Counted from the first letter of the stretch, positions 1-8,484 are shown. The stretch is DNA of 64,000 bases from Falsiroseomonas algicola (GCF_011040385.1 NZ_JAAIKB010000009.1:160323-224322); one strand, 5' to 3'. Notes: generated from the letters alone by a model not told the origin. Numbers and translations are program-made.

Positions 1-499
1 CGCCGGCGGTGACGACGATGCCATCGGCGCCGAAGACCACCGCGTTGACGTTGCCCTGGTGCCCCTCCAGCACCCGCGGGGATTGCCCGCCGCCAAGGTC
101 CCAGACCCGCGCCGTGCCATCCCAGGCGGCGGAGGCCAGGCGCTGCCCGGCGAAGGCCAGGGCGACAACCGGTCCCTCATGCCCCTCCAGCACCCGGAGC
201 GGCTGCGCGCCGGGGCGGGGCGGCCAGAGGGCGATGCGCCCATCGTCCCCGCTGCTGGCCATCATGCCGCCGGGCAGGGCCGCCAGTGCATTCACCGCGC
301 CCGCATGCCAGCGCACCACCGCCCGCGCCCGGCCACTGGTGGCGTCCCACAGGATCATGGACTGGTCGAAGCCCGCCGAGGCCAGTCCGCCATCGGCGGC
401 CACGGCCAGCGCCCGGACCGGTCCGCCATGCACCGCCTCCTGCGCCCGCACCGGCGCCAAAGGCAGGAGAAACAGGATCAGCAGGGGAATCGCGCGCAT
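1..499 (-). CDS. WD40 repeat protein, N-terminal part (runs off left edge)
   Basis: Reading the minus strand from an ATG at 499 gives a signal peptide (MRAIPLLILFLLPLAPVRAQ) followed by repeated beta-propeller blades. Each blade has the pattern of a GH-like turn, an ALAVA/ALAFA strand, LAS and a closing WD (for example VLEGHEGPVVALAF and TARVWDL). WD40 blades form a scaffold; the signal peptide places this one in the periplasm. The frame is open to base 1, so the gene continues to the left; about 166 residues are visible. The family often includes a C-terminal cytochrome c domain in related bacteria, but that part cannot be seen here. No partner or function can be named. Confidence 0.8.
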   Translation of the reverse strand, partial: MRAIPLLILFLLPLAPVRAQEAVHGGPVRALAVAADGGLASAGFDQSMILWDATSGRARAVVRWHAGAVNALAALPGGMMASSGDDGRIALWPPRPGAQPLRVLEGHEGPVVALAFAGQRLASAAWDGTARVWDLGGGQSPRVLEGHQGNVNAVVFGADGIVVTAG

Positions 500-705
500 G
501 CGCCAGGATTTGCGCAGCCCGGCCGGTGCGGCAACACGCGGCGCATGGATTCAGCGCTTGTATTCGCGGCCGTCATAAATTAATCGTGAGCAACCATTCA
601 GCCATGAATGGCAGGCCGCCGCCGGAAGCACGGCCGGGTCCTGGCGCCGGCAGCACCGGCCCGCGACCTCATTCGCCCCAACAGTCCAGGACAGGAGCGA
701 CACCG
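500..705. promoter_or_regulatory. Divergent intergenic region with an inverted repeat
   Basis: This 206-base gap separates the WD40 gene (minus) from a small membrane protein gene (plus). It has an AT-rich patch around 574-585, unusual for this window, and a perfect inverted repeat CCATTCA-GCCA-TGAATGG at 594-611. A weak sigma70-like pair TTGTAT (558-563) and TTAATC (580-585), 16 bases apart, lies before the repeat. The repeat could be an operator or a 5' hairpin; no binding protein is indicated. Confidence 0.35.
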
Positions 706-1179
706 ATGGCGCAGACCGACAGGCGGGACTCGCCCGAGAATACGGAACAGATGATGCTGATGGTGGGCTCCGCCGCCGCCATCCTCGGCTACGTCATGCC
801 GGCCGTGGTGTTCAAGGGCTCGGGCAATGCCGTGCACGATCTCTCGATCATCGAGAAGCTGCCGCTCCTCTCCGCCATTGCCGCGCTGGCACTGGTGGCG
901 GCCATCGCAACGCGCTTCGTGGCCGGCTGGCAGCGCTGGGCAGAGCAGGCGAGCGTCATCGCCATCCTGCTGATCCTGGCACCGGCGGTCTGGGGCTTCG
1001 CCGCCGCGATCGACGTCTTCTCCAGCCTGCGGCCGATGATCGTGGAGATGGCGGGCACCCGGAACGTCCGCATCGATCCCGGCCCGGCCTATGTGCCCCT
1101 GCTGGTCGGCGCCACCATGCTCGGCATGTCGCTCCGCATGCGCCGCCAGCGCCTGGCCGGCACCGGCGCCCGGGCCTGA
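706..1179 (+). CDS. Small multi-pass membrane protein, unknown function
   Basis: A 157-residue protein. The ATG at 706 follows an AGGAG at 692-697 with good spacing, which decides the start over in-frame upstream codons. After a short charged N-terminus (MAQTDRRDSPENTEQ) there are about four hydrophobic stretches: roughly residues 17-38, 50-70, 80-105 and 128-145. The C-terminus is basic (RMRRQR). I do not recognise the family. It stands alone, with creatininase 55 bases downstream on the same strand, so co-transcription is possible but not shown. Confidence 0.7.
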   Translation: MAQTDRRDSPENTEQMMLMVGSAAAILGYVMPAVVFKGSGNAVHDLSIIEKLPLLSAIAALALVAAIATRFVAGWQRWAEQASVIAILLILAPAVWGFAAAIDVFSSLRPMIVEMAGTRNVRIDPGPAYVPLLVGATMLGMSLRMRRQRLAGTGARA

Positions 1180-1234
1180 CATCCTGGCCAGACCCGCCTA
1201 GCCTGCCGTTTCCGACATCGGGGAGACGGCAGGC

Positions 1235-1999
1235 ATGGCCGAGGGGCAGGAGATCTTCTGGGCGCGGCTGACCGCCGCGGAGATCCAGGCGCGGGCCACG
1301 CCCGCGACCGTCGTGCTGATCCCCGTCGCCTCCATCGAACAGCATGGCCCGCACCTCGCCGTCGGCGTCGATACCGTGCTGGCGACGGCGGTGGCGGAGC
1401 GCACGGCGCGCCGCCTGGTGGCGGCCGGCACGCCAGCGCTGGTGACGCCCACGATCTGGAGCGGCCTGGCCGAGCACCACATGGCCTTCGGCGGCACCAT
1501 GACGCTGGACCTGCCGACCTTCATGGCCCTGGTCGGCGGCATCGCCCGCAGCGTGGCGCGGCACGGCTTCCGGCGCATCGCGCTGGTCAACGGCCATGGC
1601 GGCAATACGGAGGCGATCGCGAGTTCCGCCATCGAGCTGACCCGGACGCTCGGCGTGCCGGTGGTGGGGCTCACCTATTGGCTGGCCAATGCCGACACCT
1701 TCTCAGCCATCCTGGAATCCCAGCCCAACGTCATGCATGCCTGCGAGGCCGAGACATCGATGATGATGGCCCTCGCCCCCGACTGCGTGAGGGACGATCG
1801 GATCGAGGCCGCGGTACCCCGGAAGTTTGCCCCGCCCGCGCCGCCCGGCTTCAAGCGCAGCCGCGGCTTCGACCAGATGACGGATACCGGCGTGATCGGT
1901 GACCCCCGCAGCGCCAGCGCCGCGAAGGGAGAGCGGCTGCTGGAGGCCGCGGCCGCGCGCCTGGCGGAGGAATTCGCCAGGCCCGAACTCTGGAGCTGA
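1235..1999 (+). CDS. Creatininase family amidohydrolase
   Basis: A 254-residue protein of the creatininase (creatinine amidohydrolase) fold. Members open cyclic amides or related C-N bonds with a two-metal centre. The metal-binding pattern is present: SIEQHGPH (Glu35, His37), GVDT (Asp46), VNGHGGN (His121) and HACEAETS around residues 168-175. Length matches the family (about 240-270). There is no signal peptide, so it is cytoplasmic. It ends six bases before the convergent M10 protease gene. The family covers creatininase, formamidopyrimidine hydrolases and cofactor-maturation proteases, so the substrate is unknown; an amide-nitrogen role would fit the other amidohydrolases in the window. 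Confidence 0.85.
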   Translation: MAEGQEIFWARLTAAEIQARATPATVVLIPVASIEQHGPHLAVGVDTVLATAVAERTARRLVAAGTPALVTPTIWSGLAEHHMAFGGTMTLDLPTFMALVGGIARSVARHGFRRIALVNGHGGNTEAIASSAIELTRTLGVPVVGLTYWLANADTFSAILESQPNVMHACEAETSMMMALAPDCVRDDRIEAAVPRKFAPPAPPGFKRSRGFDQMTDTGVIGDPRSASAAKGERLLEAAAARLAEEFARPELWS

Positions 2000-2005
2000 T
2001 GCCGG

Positions 2006-3754
2006 CTACAGGACGAAGTCGGTCGCCGAGAGGCGCCCGGCCGTCAGCCCCGCCAGCAGCACGCCATCGCCGCTGCCGAGGTCGATCCACAGGCCGTCGG
2101 ACAGGGCAACGGCGCTGCTGATCAGCGAGGCTGGGGTCCTGTTGAGGCCCATCAGCGCCAGCAGGTCCGTGCCGGGGGTGAAATCCTCGATCCGGTCCAC
2201 GCCATCGCCGCGGCGGAGCACGAAGGTATCCGCGCCCGCACCGCCGACCAACGTATCGGCGCCGCCGCGCCCTTCCAGCACGTCATCGCCCGCGCGGCCT
2301 TCCAGCCGGTTCGCGCCGGTGTTGCCGGTCAGCAGGTTGTGCAGCGCATTGCCGATGCCGGTGGTGCCGGCTTCCAGCAGCAGCGCCTCCACCCCATCCG
2401 CCAGCGTGATCGAGCCGCTGATGGCAGCGACGATGGCGTCGCGACCCTCGCCGGCAAGCTCCCCGACAACATCGCCTGCGACGTCGACGCGGTAGAGGTC
2501 GTCGCCAGTGCCGCCGATCATGGTGTCGGCACCACTCCCGCCATCCAGCACGTCATCGCCGGCGCGTCCTTCCAGCAGGTCGCGCCCTCCGCCGCCGGTG
2601 AGATGGTTGATCGCCTCGTTGCCGCGCAGCGTATCCGCGCCGGCGCCACCGACCGCATTCTCGATCAGGGATGCGGTGTTGCCCTGGTGAAGCAGCGCGT
2701 TGAACACATTGCCCCGCGCCTGCGTCACCAGCCCTTCGCGGACATCCAGCACCGCGAGCTGGCTGGCGGACAGCACGCTCCAGCTGCCAGGCGCCAGGTC
2801 CGCGGCCACGCCATTGGCATAGGCCGAGAGGTCGTAGGTATCGATGCCGCCGCCATCCCAGATCGTGAGGAAGACGCGATTGGCCGTGCCGCCGGCGCCG
2901 CCACCCGGCGCGCCCTGGCCGACGCCGTCGATCACCGTCTCCCCGGTCTCGGGATTCCAGAAATACCGGGTGTTGTCGCTGCGCATCGTGTAGTCCGCGC
3001 CGTAGAGCGCCTGCAGCGCGGCGATGTCGAGCATCATGTAGCTCTGCGGATAGTCGAAGGTGCCGTTGGTGTAGCCCGTATTCACCGTCACCCCGGCATG
3101 GGACCGGTAGGACATGACGGTGAATTCCAGCATGTCGTAACTGGCGGCCAGTGCCGCGAAGCCGTTCCAGACCTCATGCGGATGCTTCAGGCCGAGGGAA
3201 TGGCCGAGTTCATGCAGGGCCACGAGGAAGGCATAGTTGCCGAGCTGCGGGTTATCGAAGGCGCTGCGCGACCCGAACCAGACGTCGCCCCCCTCCCGCC
3301 CATTGGGGTAGTAGGCCCAGGCGGTGGAGGGCGTGGAGGAGCGGGCGATCCGGATATCGGCCGCCCAGTCCACCGTGCTCTCGATGATCGACAGGTTGGT
3401 GAAGCCCGTCACCCAGGCGCCTGGGCTGCCGGGGCCGCCGGTTGCCTCGCCGACCAGGATCTTGCGCACGGCATCGCGCATCGAGCTGCTGACCTGGGCG
3501 AAGCCGCGCGTCGGTTCGTTGCTGCCGTAGAAGCTCTCATAGTCCGTCGGGCTGTTCGTGAAGGCGAAGCTGACGGGATCGCCATCGCCCCAGGCGAAGC
3601 CGCTCAGCACGCCATCGACAGCGAGATTGCCCGAGGTCGTCAGGTGCAACCGCGGGGCGGTCGGCAGTGGCGAATCCGCAGCGAGCCGCACGGCGACGGA
3701 GGCTCCGTCGTCGGCGGCCCCGTTGTGGGGCCTGCACAGCCAGCACATGGCCAT
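2006..3754 (-). CDS. Serralysin-like M10 metalloprotease with RTX repeats
   Basis: A 582-residue protein. The zinc site HELGHSLGLKH is at residues 181-191 and the downstream Met-turn MSYRS at 214-218, as in metzincins of the M10B (serralysin) type. Two blocks of glycine-rich RTX nonapeptides follow (GGxGxDxLx; about residues 385-420 and 470-515), which bind calcium outside the cell. There is no N-terminal signal peptide. The C-terminus ends in a hydrophobic motif (SATDFVL), as expected for type I secretion. No T1SS genes are nearby. A start six bases downstream (MCWLC) is equally possible. Serralysins are usually about 450-500 residues; the excess is in the N-terminal segment and the second RTX block. 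Confidence 0.88.
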   Translation of the reverse strand: MAMCWLCRPHNGAADDGASVAVRLAADSPLPTAPRLHLTTSGNLAVDGVLSGFAWGDGDPVSFAFTNSPTDYESFYGSNEPTRGFAQVSSSMRDAVRKILVGEATGGPGSPGAWVTGFTNLSIIESTVDWAADIRIARSSTPSTAWAYYPNGREGGDVWFGSRSAFDNPQLGNYAFLVALHELGHSLGLKHPHEVWNGFAALAASYDMLEFTVMSYRSHAGVTVNTGYTNGTFDYPQSYMMLDIAALQALYGADYTMRSDNTRYFWNPETGETVIDGVGQGAPGGGAGGTANRVFLTIWDGGGIDTYDLSAYANGVAADLAPGSWSVLSASQLAVLDVREGLVTQARGNVFNALLHQGNTASLIENAVGGAGADTLRGNEAINHLTGGGGRDLLEGRAGDDVLDGGSGADTMIGGTGDDLYRVDVAGDVVGELAGEGRDAIVAAISGSITLADGVEALLLEAGTTGIGNALHNLLTGNTGANRLEGRAGDDVLEGRGGADTLVGGAGADTFVLRRGDGVDRIEDFTPGTDLLALMGLNRTPASLISSAVALSDGLWIDLGSGDGVLLAGLTAGRLSATDFVL

Positions 3755-4017
3755 GTTCCGGATTGTCCGGCGCTATCGACACGCCGCGATCGTCCGAGGC
3801 CGCTTTTGCGGCGGGACTTCACGCGCGCGCCCGCCCTCCGCTTGTTGCGGGGCTGGTCACGGGGCCCGCGCCGGCGGGCCCTGCCCCCCCTTATCGACGC
3901 TGCGGGTGAAGCGTCGGTGAACGGGACCGCGCTGGCCGCGACGAATGGGCGGACACCCCCCTGTTGTGCGACGGCGCCTTCCGCGCTACCGGAGGCGCCG
4001 TAGCGCCGCGTGACGGA

Positions 4018-4092
4018 TGGGGCGTCGCCAAGCGGTAAGGCAGCGGTTTTTGGTACCGCCATTCCCAGGTTCGAATCCTGGCGCCCCAACCA
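4018..4092 (+). tRNA. trnQ: tRNA-Gln (anticodon TTG), CCA encoded
   Basis: A complete cloverleaf can be folded. The 7-bp acceptor stem is TGGGGCG (4018-4024) with CGCCCCA (4082-4088). The anticodon stem is GCGGT/ACCGC (4043-4047 and 4055-4059), with loop TTTTGGT and anticodon TTG at 4050-4052. The T stem is CCAGG/CCTGG around TTCGAAT. The discriminator base is A4089 and the CCA tail is encoded at 4090-4092. The sequence agrees with alphaproteobacterial tRNA-Gln as I know it. The gene stands alone; the sequence downstream holds only gene remnants. Confidence 0.95.
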
Positions 4093-4309
4093 GCCAGCCG
4101 TAATGCGCTGTTTTCGTTAAGATTTCGGGCGGTCCGCCAATCCGGACGCGGCGGAGCGCGCGATGGACCACATCCCTTGCACACAAGCCTGGCCCATGGC
4201 GTCTGCAGGGCCGGTCGGACTGACGCCCCCATGAGGCGCCAGCGTCGAGACCAGGTGTCAGGCCATCCGGTTGACGCTTCCGGCGGGTCCGCCCGCAGCC
4301 GCTGACAGG
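4093..4309. other. Non-coding stretch between tRNA-Gln and a pseudogene
   Basis: About 217 bases with no convincing gene. All frames give short arginine/proline-rich translations without family motifs. It probably includes the eroded 5' part of the amidohydrolase remnant that becomes recognisable near 4310. No copy of the tRNA 3' end was seen nearby. Confidence 0.5.
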
Positions 4310-4903
4310 CCAATGCGGCCGCGTCAGGGCTGCATGGACAGCGCGCCCGATCCACCTGGCGGCCAGATGCAGCGCGACCCGCTGGGCAAACCCACAGGCC
4401 CGCTGCTGATGAAGCCCCGGGCGATGGCCCCGCACGCGATATCGGCGCGCGGCGCGCAGCTGCCGCCGACGATGCGGGCGAATGCGATCCTGCGCTTCCC
4501 CTGAAACCATCTTCGGCAAAAGCCGAAGAGGGAACCGGCGGATGTCCCCCGCCTGGACGTCGTGGTCCGTCCCGGCCTGGGTGGCGGGATGCCGGTCCTC
4601 GCCGCCGTCGCGGTCGCGCATCGCCGCGAGCGGCGCCCGAAACTGCCGACCGGCATGGAGCCGGTGTTCAAGGTCATCGCGAGGCTCCTGGCCGGGAACC
4701 GCTGGCCGTTCCGCCTGCACGCCAAGCCGCCTCTTCACCAATGCGCTGCGTCCGGTGTCTTCGGGGAGGTGGATCGCAAAGTCGGCCGGCGGGCGCTGCG
4801 CTGGTTCTTCGACCACGCCGCGACCCCCACGCCACGCAACATCGACCGCGTGCCGTGGTCCTCCGGCGGCATCGCCGCACAGCATCGCGCCCCCATCCTG
4901 TGA
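4310..4903 (+). pseudogene. Degraded YtcJ-like amidohydrolase
   Basis: Two pieces of the YtcJ-type metal-dependent amidohydrolase family are readable on the plus strand in different frames. The first (about 4330-4503) contains PDPPGGQMQRDPLGKPTG and continues to a stop at 4502-4504; this is the region just before the family's long insert. The second (4562-4903) contains MVRPG, GNRWPFRLHA, RWFFDHA and PRNIDR, then GGIAAQHR, and stops at 4901-4903. An intact member is about 550-600 residues, so the N-terminus, a central stretch and the metal-binding C-terminal part are missing. The frame changes between the pieces and a 7-bp hairpin (CTTCGGC-AAAA-GCCGAAG, 4511-4528) sits at the join. This is a decayed gene; the family assignment rests on the order of these motifs. 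Confidence 0.7.
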
Positions 4904-5142
4904 CGGCAGACCTGGCCGCGGCTGCGCCCCGGCGGCGGCTTGGCTGGCGGTGATCTTGCGGAAACGCCGTCTGGAGCAGCGGTGGGGATCGGGGAACGAC
5001 GTTCTCCTGGCGCAGCGGCCGGACCCCGCCAGCCCCGATGCTGGTCAGGAACACGCCGCCGCGTCACCTGGCCGGTCAGTCCAACCTTCATGGCCTATGC
5101 GACGTTGCCACCGTGCCTGACCGTCCTGGGGAACGCAGGCCA
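4904..5142. other. Non-coding stretch, remnant sequence
   Basis: About 239 bases between the amidohydrolase remnant and the LysR gene on the other strand. The possible translations here are low-complexity Arg/Pro/Ala sequences without motifs. It may be the eroded 3' end of the pseudogene, but nothing recognisable remains. Confidence 0.45.
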
Positions 5143-6117
5143 TCAGGGCGGCGCGCCCTCCAGCATCGGCGTGGTGCGCTGCGCGTCGAGCGCCCGGGCC
5201 AGGTGCTCCGCGAAGGCGGCGGCGGCTACGGGCAGGGCGCGCCCGCGGCGCTGGGCGAGCACCAGCGGGCCATGGGCGAGGTCCCGGTCATCCACCGGGA
5301 TCGCGACCAGCCCGTCGGAAGCGCCGGCGGGCAGGGCGCCGATCTCGATCTGGAAGGTCACGGCCTGGGCATTGCGGACGTACTGCCGAAGAAGGTCGAA
5401 GGAATCCGATTCCAAGGTCAGGTCGAGCGCCATGCCACGCCGCGCCGCCCATTCGTCCAGGATGCGGCGCGCGCCGTAATCGACCGTGGGCAGCGCCAGC
5501 GGATGGGCCGCGCAATCGCGCAGCCGGAGCGCCTTGCGCCCCGCCAACGCGTGTCCCGCCGCCATCACGGCGCATAGCCGCTGGCCGATCGACAGCAGGG
5601 GCAGGACCTCCGGCCGCGGTGCCAGGCCGAAGGCCAGCACCAGGTCCGCCGAGCCATCGACCAGCCTCTCCGCCGCCGCATCATGCCCGACCAGCGGGCA
5701 CTCGAAGCTGATCAGCGGGTAGCGCGCCTGGAAGGCGGCGATCTGGCGCGGCAGCAGGTCGCTGGCCACGGCCTGGCTGGCGGCGACGCGCACATGGCCG
5801 CGGCGGAGGCCGCGCAGCGCTTCCATCTGCTGGCGCGACCGGTCGAGATCCGCGCATTGCCGGCGCACCCAGCCCAGGAAGATCTCGCCTGCCGCGCTCG
5901 GGCGCACGCCGCTGGCGGAGCGTTCGAACAGGTCGAACCCCAGGTCCTGCTCGACGTCGCGCAACCGACGCTGGAGGGCGCTGGGCGCGATGTTCAGCCG
6001 CTCCGCCGCCTGGCGGATGGAGCCGGTGTGCTGGATGGCCAGCAGATAGGTCCAGATGCGCATGTGCCGCATGGCGGCGGCGCCGGAATCGGGGCGCCAA
6101 TGATCGGGATCGGGCAT
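5143..6117 (-). CDS. LysR family transcriptional regulator
   Basis: A 324-residue LysR-type regulator. The winged helix-turn-helix is near the N-terminus (residues about 20-80, with TGSIRQAAERLNIAPSALQR as recognition region), followed by a substrate-binding domain from about residue 105. The ATG at 6117 is chosen because the only longer option is a TTG at 6180. LysR proteins bind a small effector and usually activate a divergent or nearby operon. It is divergent from a second LysR gene at 6258, with an inverted repeat between them. Together they sit at the head of the heterocycle/biuret cluster. Which of the two controls the cluster is not visible. Confidence 0.88.
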   Translation of the reverse strand: MPDPDHWRPDSGAAAMRHMRIWTYLLAIQHTGSIRQAAERLNIAPSALQRRLRDVEQDLGFDLFERSASGVRPSAAGEIFLGWVRRQCADLDRSRQQMEALRGLRRGHVRVAASQAVASDLLPRQIAAFQARYPLISFECPLVGHDAAAERLVDGSADLVLAFGLAPRPEVLPLLSIGQRLCAVMAAGHALAGRKALRLRDCAAHPLALPTVDYGARRILDEWAARRGMALDLTLESDSFDLLRQYVRNAQAVTFQIEIGALPAGASDGLVAIPVDDRDLAHGPLVLAQRRGRALPVAAAAFAEHLARALDAQRTTPMLEGAPP

Positions 6118-6167
6118 CGAGGAGGTCCTGTCCGCTATCGGTGGCCACTTTACGGCACCAGCCCGAC

Positions 6168-6188
6168 GCCGCATCGGCAATATGCGGC
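6168..6188. promoter_or_regulatory. Inverted repeat between divergent LysR genes
   Basis: The sequence GCCGCAT-CGGCAAT-ATGCGGC is a perfect 7-bp inverted repeat with a 7-base spacer. It lies in the 140-base gap between the two divergent LysR genes, where autoregulatory LysR sites normally lie. Dyads with short arms and a central spacer are typical LysR targets. Binding is inferred from position only. Confidence 0.4.
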
Positions 6189-6257
6189 AACACCACGCCC
6201 TGCTTCGCTGTCCCTGCGGCCCTCCGTGAGACGCCCGGACAGCAGGAGCATCGGCCC

Positions 6258-7262
6258 ATGCGCGCGACGTATCGCCTTTCCGCCCCGCCGCCTCCCCTGC
6301 CAGGCCCCCTGCGCGCCATGCCGCGCCCGGCCAACGCCCTGCCGGCGACGACCCAGCCCATGCTGCCGCGGGCGCTGCACTACATCGATGCGATCGCCCG
6401 CGCCGGGTCGGTCCGCCAGGCGGCGGAGCGGCTGCATGTCGCGGCCTCCGCCGTCAACCGCCAGCTGATCGAGCTGGAGGAGGAGTTGGGGGTGGAACTG
6501 TTCGAGCGCCTGCCCCGCGGCATGCGCGCCACCGCGGCGGGGGAGTTGCTGCTGGCCCATATCCGCCGCCAACGCGGAGAGGCCGAGGCGCTGCAGCAGC
6601 AATTGCAGGATCTGCGCGGCGCCCGACGTGGTCAGGTGCGGATCGGCGCGGTGGAAGCGGTGGCGCGCGGCCTGCTGCCGGAACTGCTGCTGGATTTCCA
6701 CCGCCTCCACGCCCGCATCGGCTTCACCGTGAGCCTGGGCGGCACGGTGGCGCTGCTGCGGCAGCTGATGGCGGAAACGCTGGAACTCGCCATCGTCTAC
6801 AACCCGCCGGACAGCGCGGACGTCCAGGTCATGGCGGAGCGTGCGGCGGCGCTGCACGCCGTGATGGCGCCGGACCATCCGCTGGCCGGCCGCGCGAGCC
6901 TGCGCCTGGCGGATTGCCTGGCCTATCCCATCGCCCTGTCCTGCCAGGAGACGGGCAGCCGGGCATTGATCGAGGAAGCGCTGTCCGGCTCGTCGCTGCG
7001 GATCGAGCCGGTGCTGGAATCCGACAGCTTCGAGATGCTGTCCCGCTTCGCCGCGGGTTGTGGCGGCGTGTCCTTCCAGAGCGCCATCGGCGTGGCGCCG
7101 GACGTGGCGCGCGGCGCGCTGGTGGCGATTCCGCTGGCGGAGCGCGCCCTGGCGCGCGGGCGCCTGGCACTCGTCGCGCGACGCGGGCGCACGCCGTCCC
7201 CCGCCGCGGCGCGGCTGGCGGAGCATGTGGCGGCGGCACTGCGGTCTGATCGTGCGTGCTGA
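6258..7262 (+). CDS. LysR family transcriptional regulator
   Basis: A 334-residue LysR-type regulator. The ATG at 6258 has an AGGAG at 6244-6248, nine bases upstream. A proline-rich 35-residue extension precedes the usual start of the family, so MLPRALHYID at 6360 is a possible alternative. The helix-turn-helix covers about residues 40-90 (AGSVRQAAERLHVAASAVNR). The effector domain follows. It ends about 95 bases before the cyanuric-acid-hydrolase-like gene on the same strand, and is therefore the best candidate for its regulator. It resembles the LysR at 41320 closely around the recognition helix. Confidence 0.88.
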   Translation: MRATYRLSAPPPPLPGPLRAMPRPANALPATTQPMLPRALHYIDAIARAGSVRQAAERLHVAASAVNRQLIELEEELGVELFERLPRGMRATAAGELLLAHIRRQRGEAEALQQQLQDLRGARRGQVRIGAVEAVARGLLPELLLDFHRLHARIGFTVSLGGTVALLRQLMAETLELAIVYNPPDSADVQVMAERAAALHAVMAPDHPLAGRASLRLADCLAYPIALSCQETGSRALIEEALSGSSLRIEPVLESDSFEMLSRFAAGCGGVSFQSAIGVAPDVARGALVAIPLAERALARGRLALVARRGRTPSPAAARLAEHVAAALRSDRAC

Positions 7263-7276
7263 AAAGCAGCACGCAC
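7252..7276. promoter_or_regulatory. Inverted repeat at the end of lysR
   Basis: A perfect 9-bp inverted repeat GTGCGTGCT-GAAAAGC-AGCACGCAC spans the stop codon of the LysR gene. There is no T-run after it, so it is a poor intrinsic terminator. It lies about 80 bases upstream of the next gene, so it could also be an operator for the catabolic operon. Both readings are possible. Confidence 0.4.
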
Positions 7277-7356
7277 CGCGCTGAATTCCATGGTCGTCGG
7301 CGCTTGCAGCCCGGCGCCATGCTGCCCCCCACAATGGCAAGGATGGCCGTGGCCCC

Positions 7357-8484
7357 GTGACCGATCGCCCGTTGATGCATGAGGCACGCGTCTTCACCGT
7401 GCCGATGGGGGCGCCGGAGGATGTGTCCGCCGTGGCGCGGCTGTTCGATGAGGGGATCGTCGACCCCGCCCATGTCGCCGCCCTGATCGCGCAGACCGAG
7501 GGCGATGGCCATGCACGCGGCTATGCCGCGACCTGCCTGCAACTGCTGTTCGCGGAACGGCTGGGCCTGTCGCGCGCGCAGGTCTTCGACCGCATTCCCA
7601 TGCTGATGATCGGCGGCACCGCAGGGCTGATGAGCCCGCACATCACGCTGTTCGTGAAGGTGCCCGATTGCCCTTCCGTCCCGGGCGGCGCGAAGCGCCT
7701 CGCCATCGGCGTGACCAGCACGCGCGCGCTGCTGCCGGAGGAATACGGCACGCCGGTGCAGGTGGCCCTGGTGGCGGAGGCCGTGCGCGCCGGCATGGCG
7801 CAGGCGGGCATCGCCGCGGCCGAGGACGTGGCCTGCGTCGAGATGAAATGCCCGCAGATGACCGCGGCGCGCGCGGCGGAGGCCGCGGGCCGTGGCGCCG
7901 CGACCGTGCATCCGAGCGCGGCGGCCGCATCGTCCATGAGCCGCGGTGCCAGCGCGCTGGGCTGTGCGGTGGCGCTGGGGGAAGTCGCGGCCGACGCCAT
8001 CACGCAGGACGCCATTGCGGGCCGGCCGGACCTCTTCACGCAGCGCGGCTCCGCCTCCTCCGGCAACGAACAGATCGCGGTGCGGGTGGTGGTGATCGGC
8101 AACGTCGCGGGCGCGCCGGGGGATCATGTGGCGGCGCGTGGCGTGATGACGCATCAGCTGGACCTCGATGGCGCGCGCGCGGCCTTCGCTGCCGCCGGGC
8201 TGCGGCTCTCGGATGGCATCGTCGTGGCGGAGGATCGCCCGCGCATCGCCGCCGCCTTCGTCAATGCGGGTGCGGATTCGGTCGGCGATTGGCAGGGCAG
8301 GCGCCACACCATGCTGTCCGACCTGCTGGCGGGCTTCTCCGGCCATGTCGCCAAGGCCGTGGCCCATGCCGCCATCGCCGGCATCGCGCAGGAAACGCTG
8401 GTGCTCGGCAATGCCGGGGCGGAACACCAGGGCGCGCCGGGCTCGAACCTCGTCTGCGTGATCGCGCGGGGGGCCGCGCCATGA
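7357..8484 (+). CDS. Ring-opening amidohydrolase, cyanuric acid hydrolase/barbiturase family
   Basis: A 375-residue protein of the AtzD/TrzD/barbiturase family. These enzymes hydrolytically open cyanuric acid or barbiturate rings and have three internally repeated domains. Visible family motifs: TEGDG (48-52), GGTAGLMSPH (86-95), VEMKCP with Lys164, ASSMSRGASALG (191-202), GSASSGNEQ (231-239), MTHQLDLDGAR and GNAGAEHQG (351-359). The Lys of domain 1 is replaced by Gln46 (IAQTEG) and that of domain 3 by Asn303 (FVNAG). Only the domain-2 Ser/Lys pair looks intact, so the substrate may differ from cyanuric acid. The start is GTG at 7357; ATG at 7375 is an alternative. It overlaps the next gene by four bases (ATGA), so it is coupled to the transporter. 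Confidence 0.85.
   Translation: MTDRPLMHEARVFTVPMGAPEDVSAVARLFDEGIVDPAHVAALIAQTEGDGHARGYAATCLQLLFAERLGLSRAQVFDRIPMLMIGGTAGLMSPHITLFVKVPDCPSVPGGAKRLAIGVTSTRALLPEEYGTPVQVALVAEAVRAGMAQAGIAAAEDVACVEMKCPQMTAARAAEAAGRGAATVHPSAAAASSMSRGASALGCAVALGEVAADAITQDAIAGRPDLFTQRGSASSGNEQIAVRVVVIGNVAGAPGDHVAARGVMTHQLDLDGARAAFAAAGLRLSDGIVVAEDRPRIAAAFVNAGADSVGDWQGRRHTMLSDLLAGFSGHVAKAVAHAAIAGIAQETLVLGNAGAEHQGAPGSNLVCVIARGAAP

Noticed and set aside
1..583. Plus-strand frames at the left edge
   Set aside because: They are Pro/Arg-rich shadows of the WD40 gene on the minus strand, which has a signal peptide and regular blades.
3862..3881. Hairpin GGGCCCGC-GCCG-GCGGGCCC
   Set aside because: It could be called a terminator, but no gene ends here: the protease starts to its left on the minus strand and the tRNA starts to its right.
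2339..4003. A 554-codon plus-strand frame over the protease gene
   Set aside because: It is antisense to the RTX repeats and zinc site of the M10 protease and shows no motif.
4018..4092. tRNA-Gln as an integration (att) site of a genomic island
   Set aside because: I looked for a second copy of the tRNA 3' end and for an integrase gene and saw neither in the window.
4482..5120. A 212-codon plus-strand frame after tRNA-Gln
   Set aside because: The family-like sequence of this region is in other frames (4330-4503 and 4562-4903); this one is Ser/Arg-rich without motifs.
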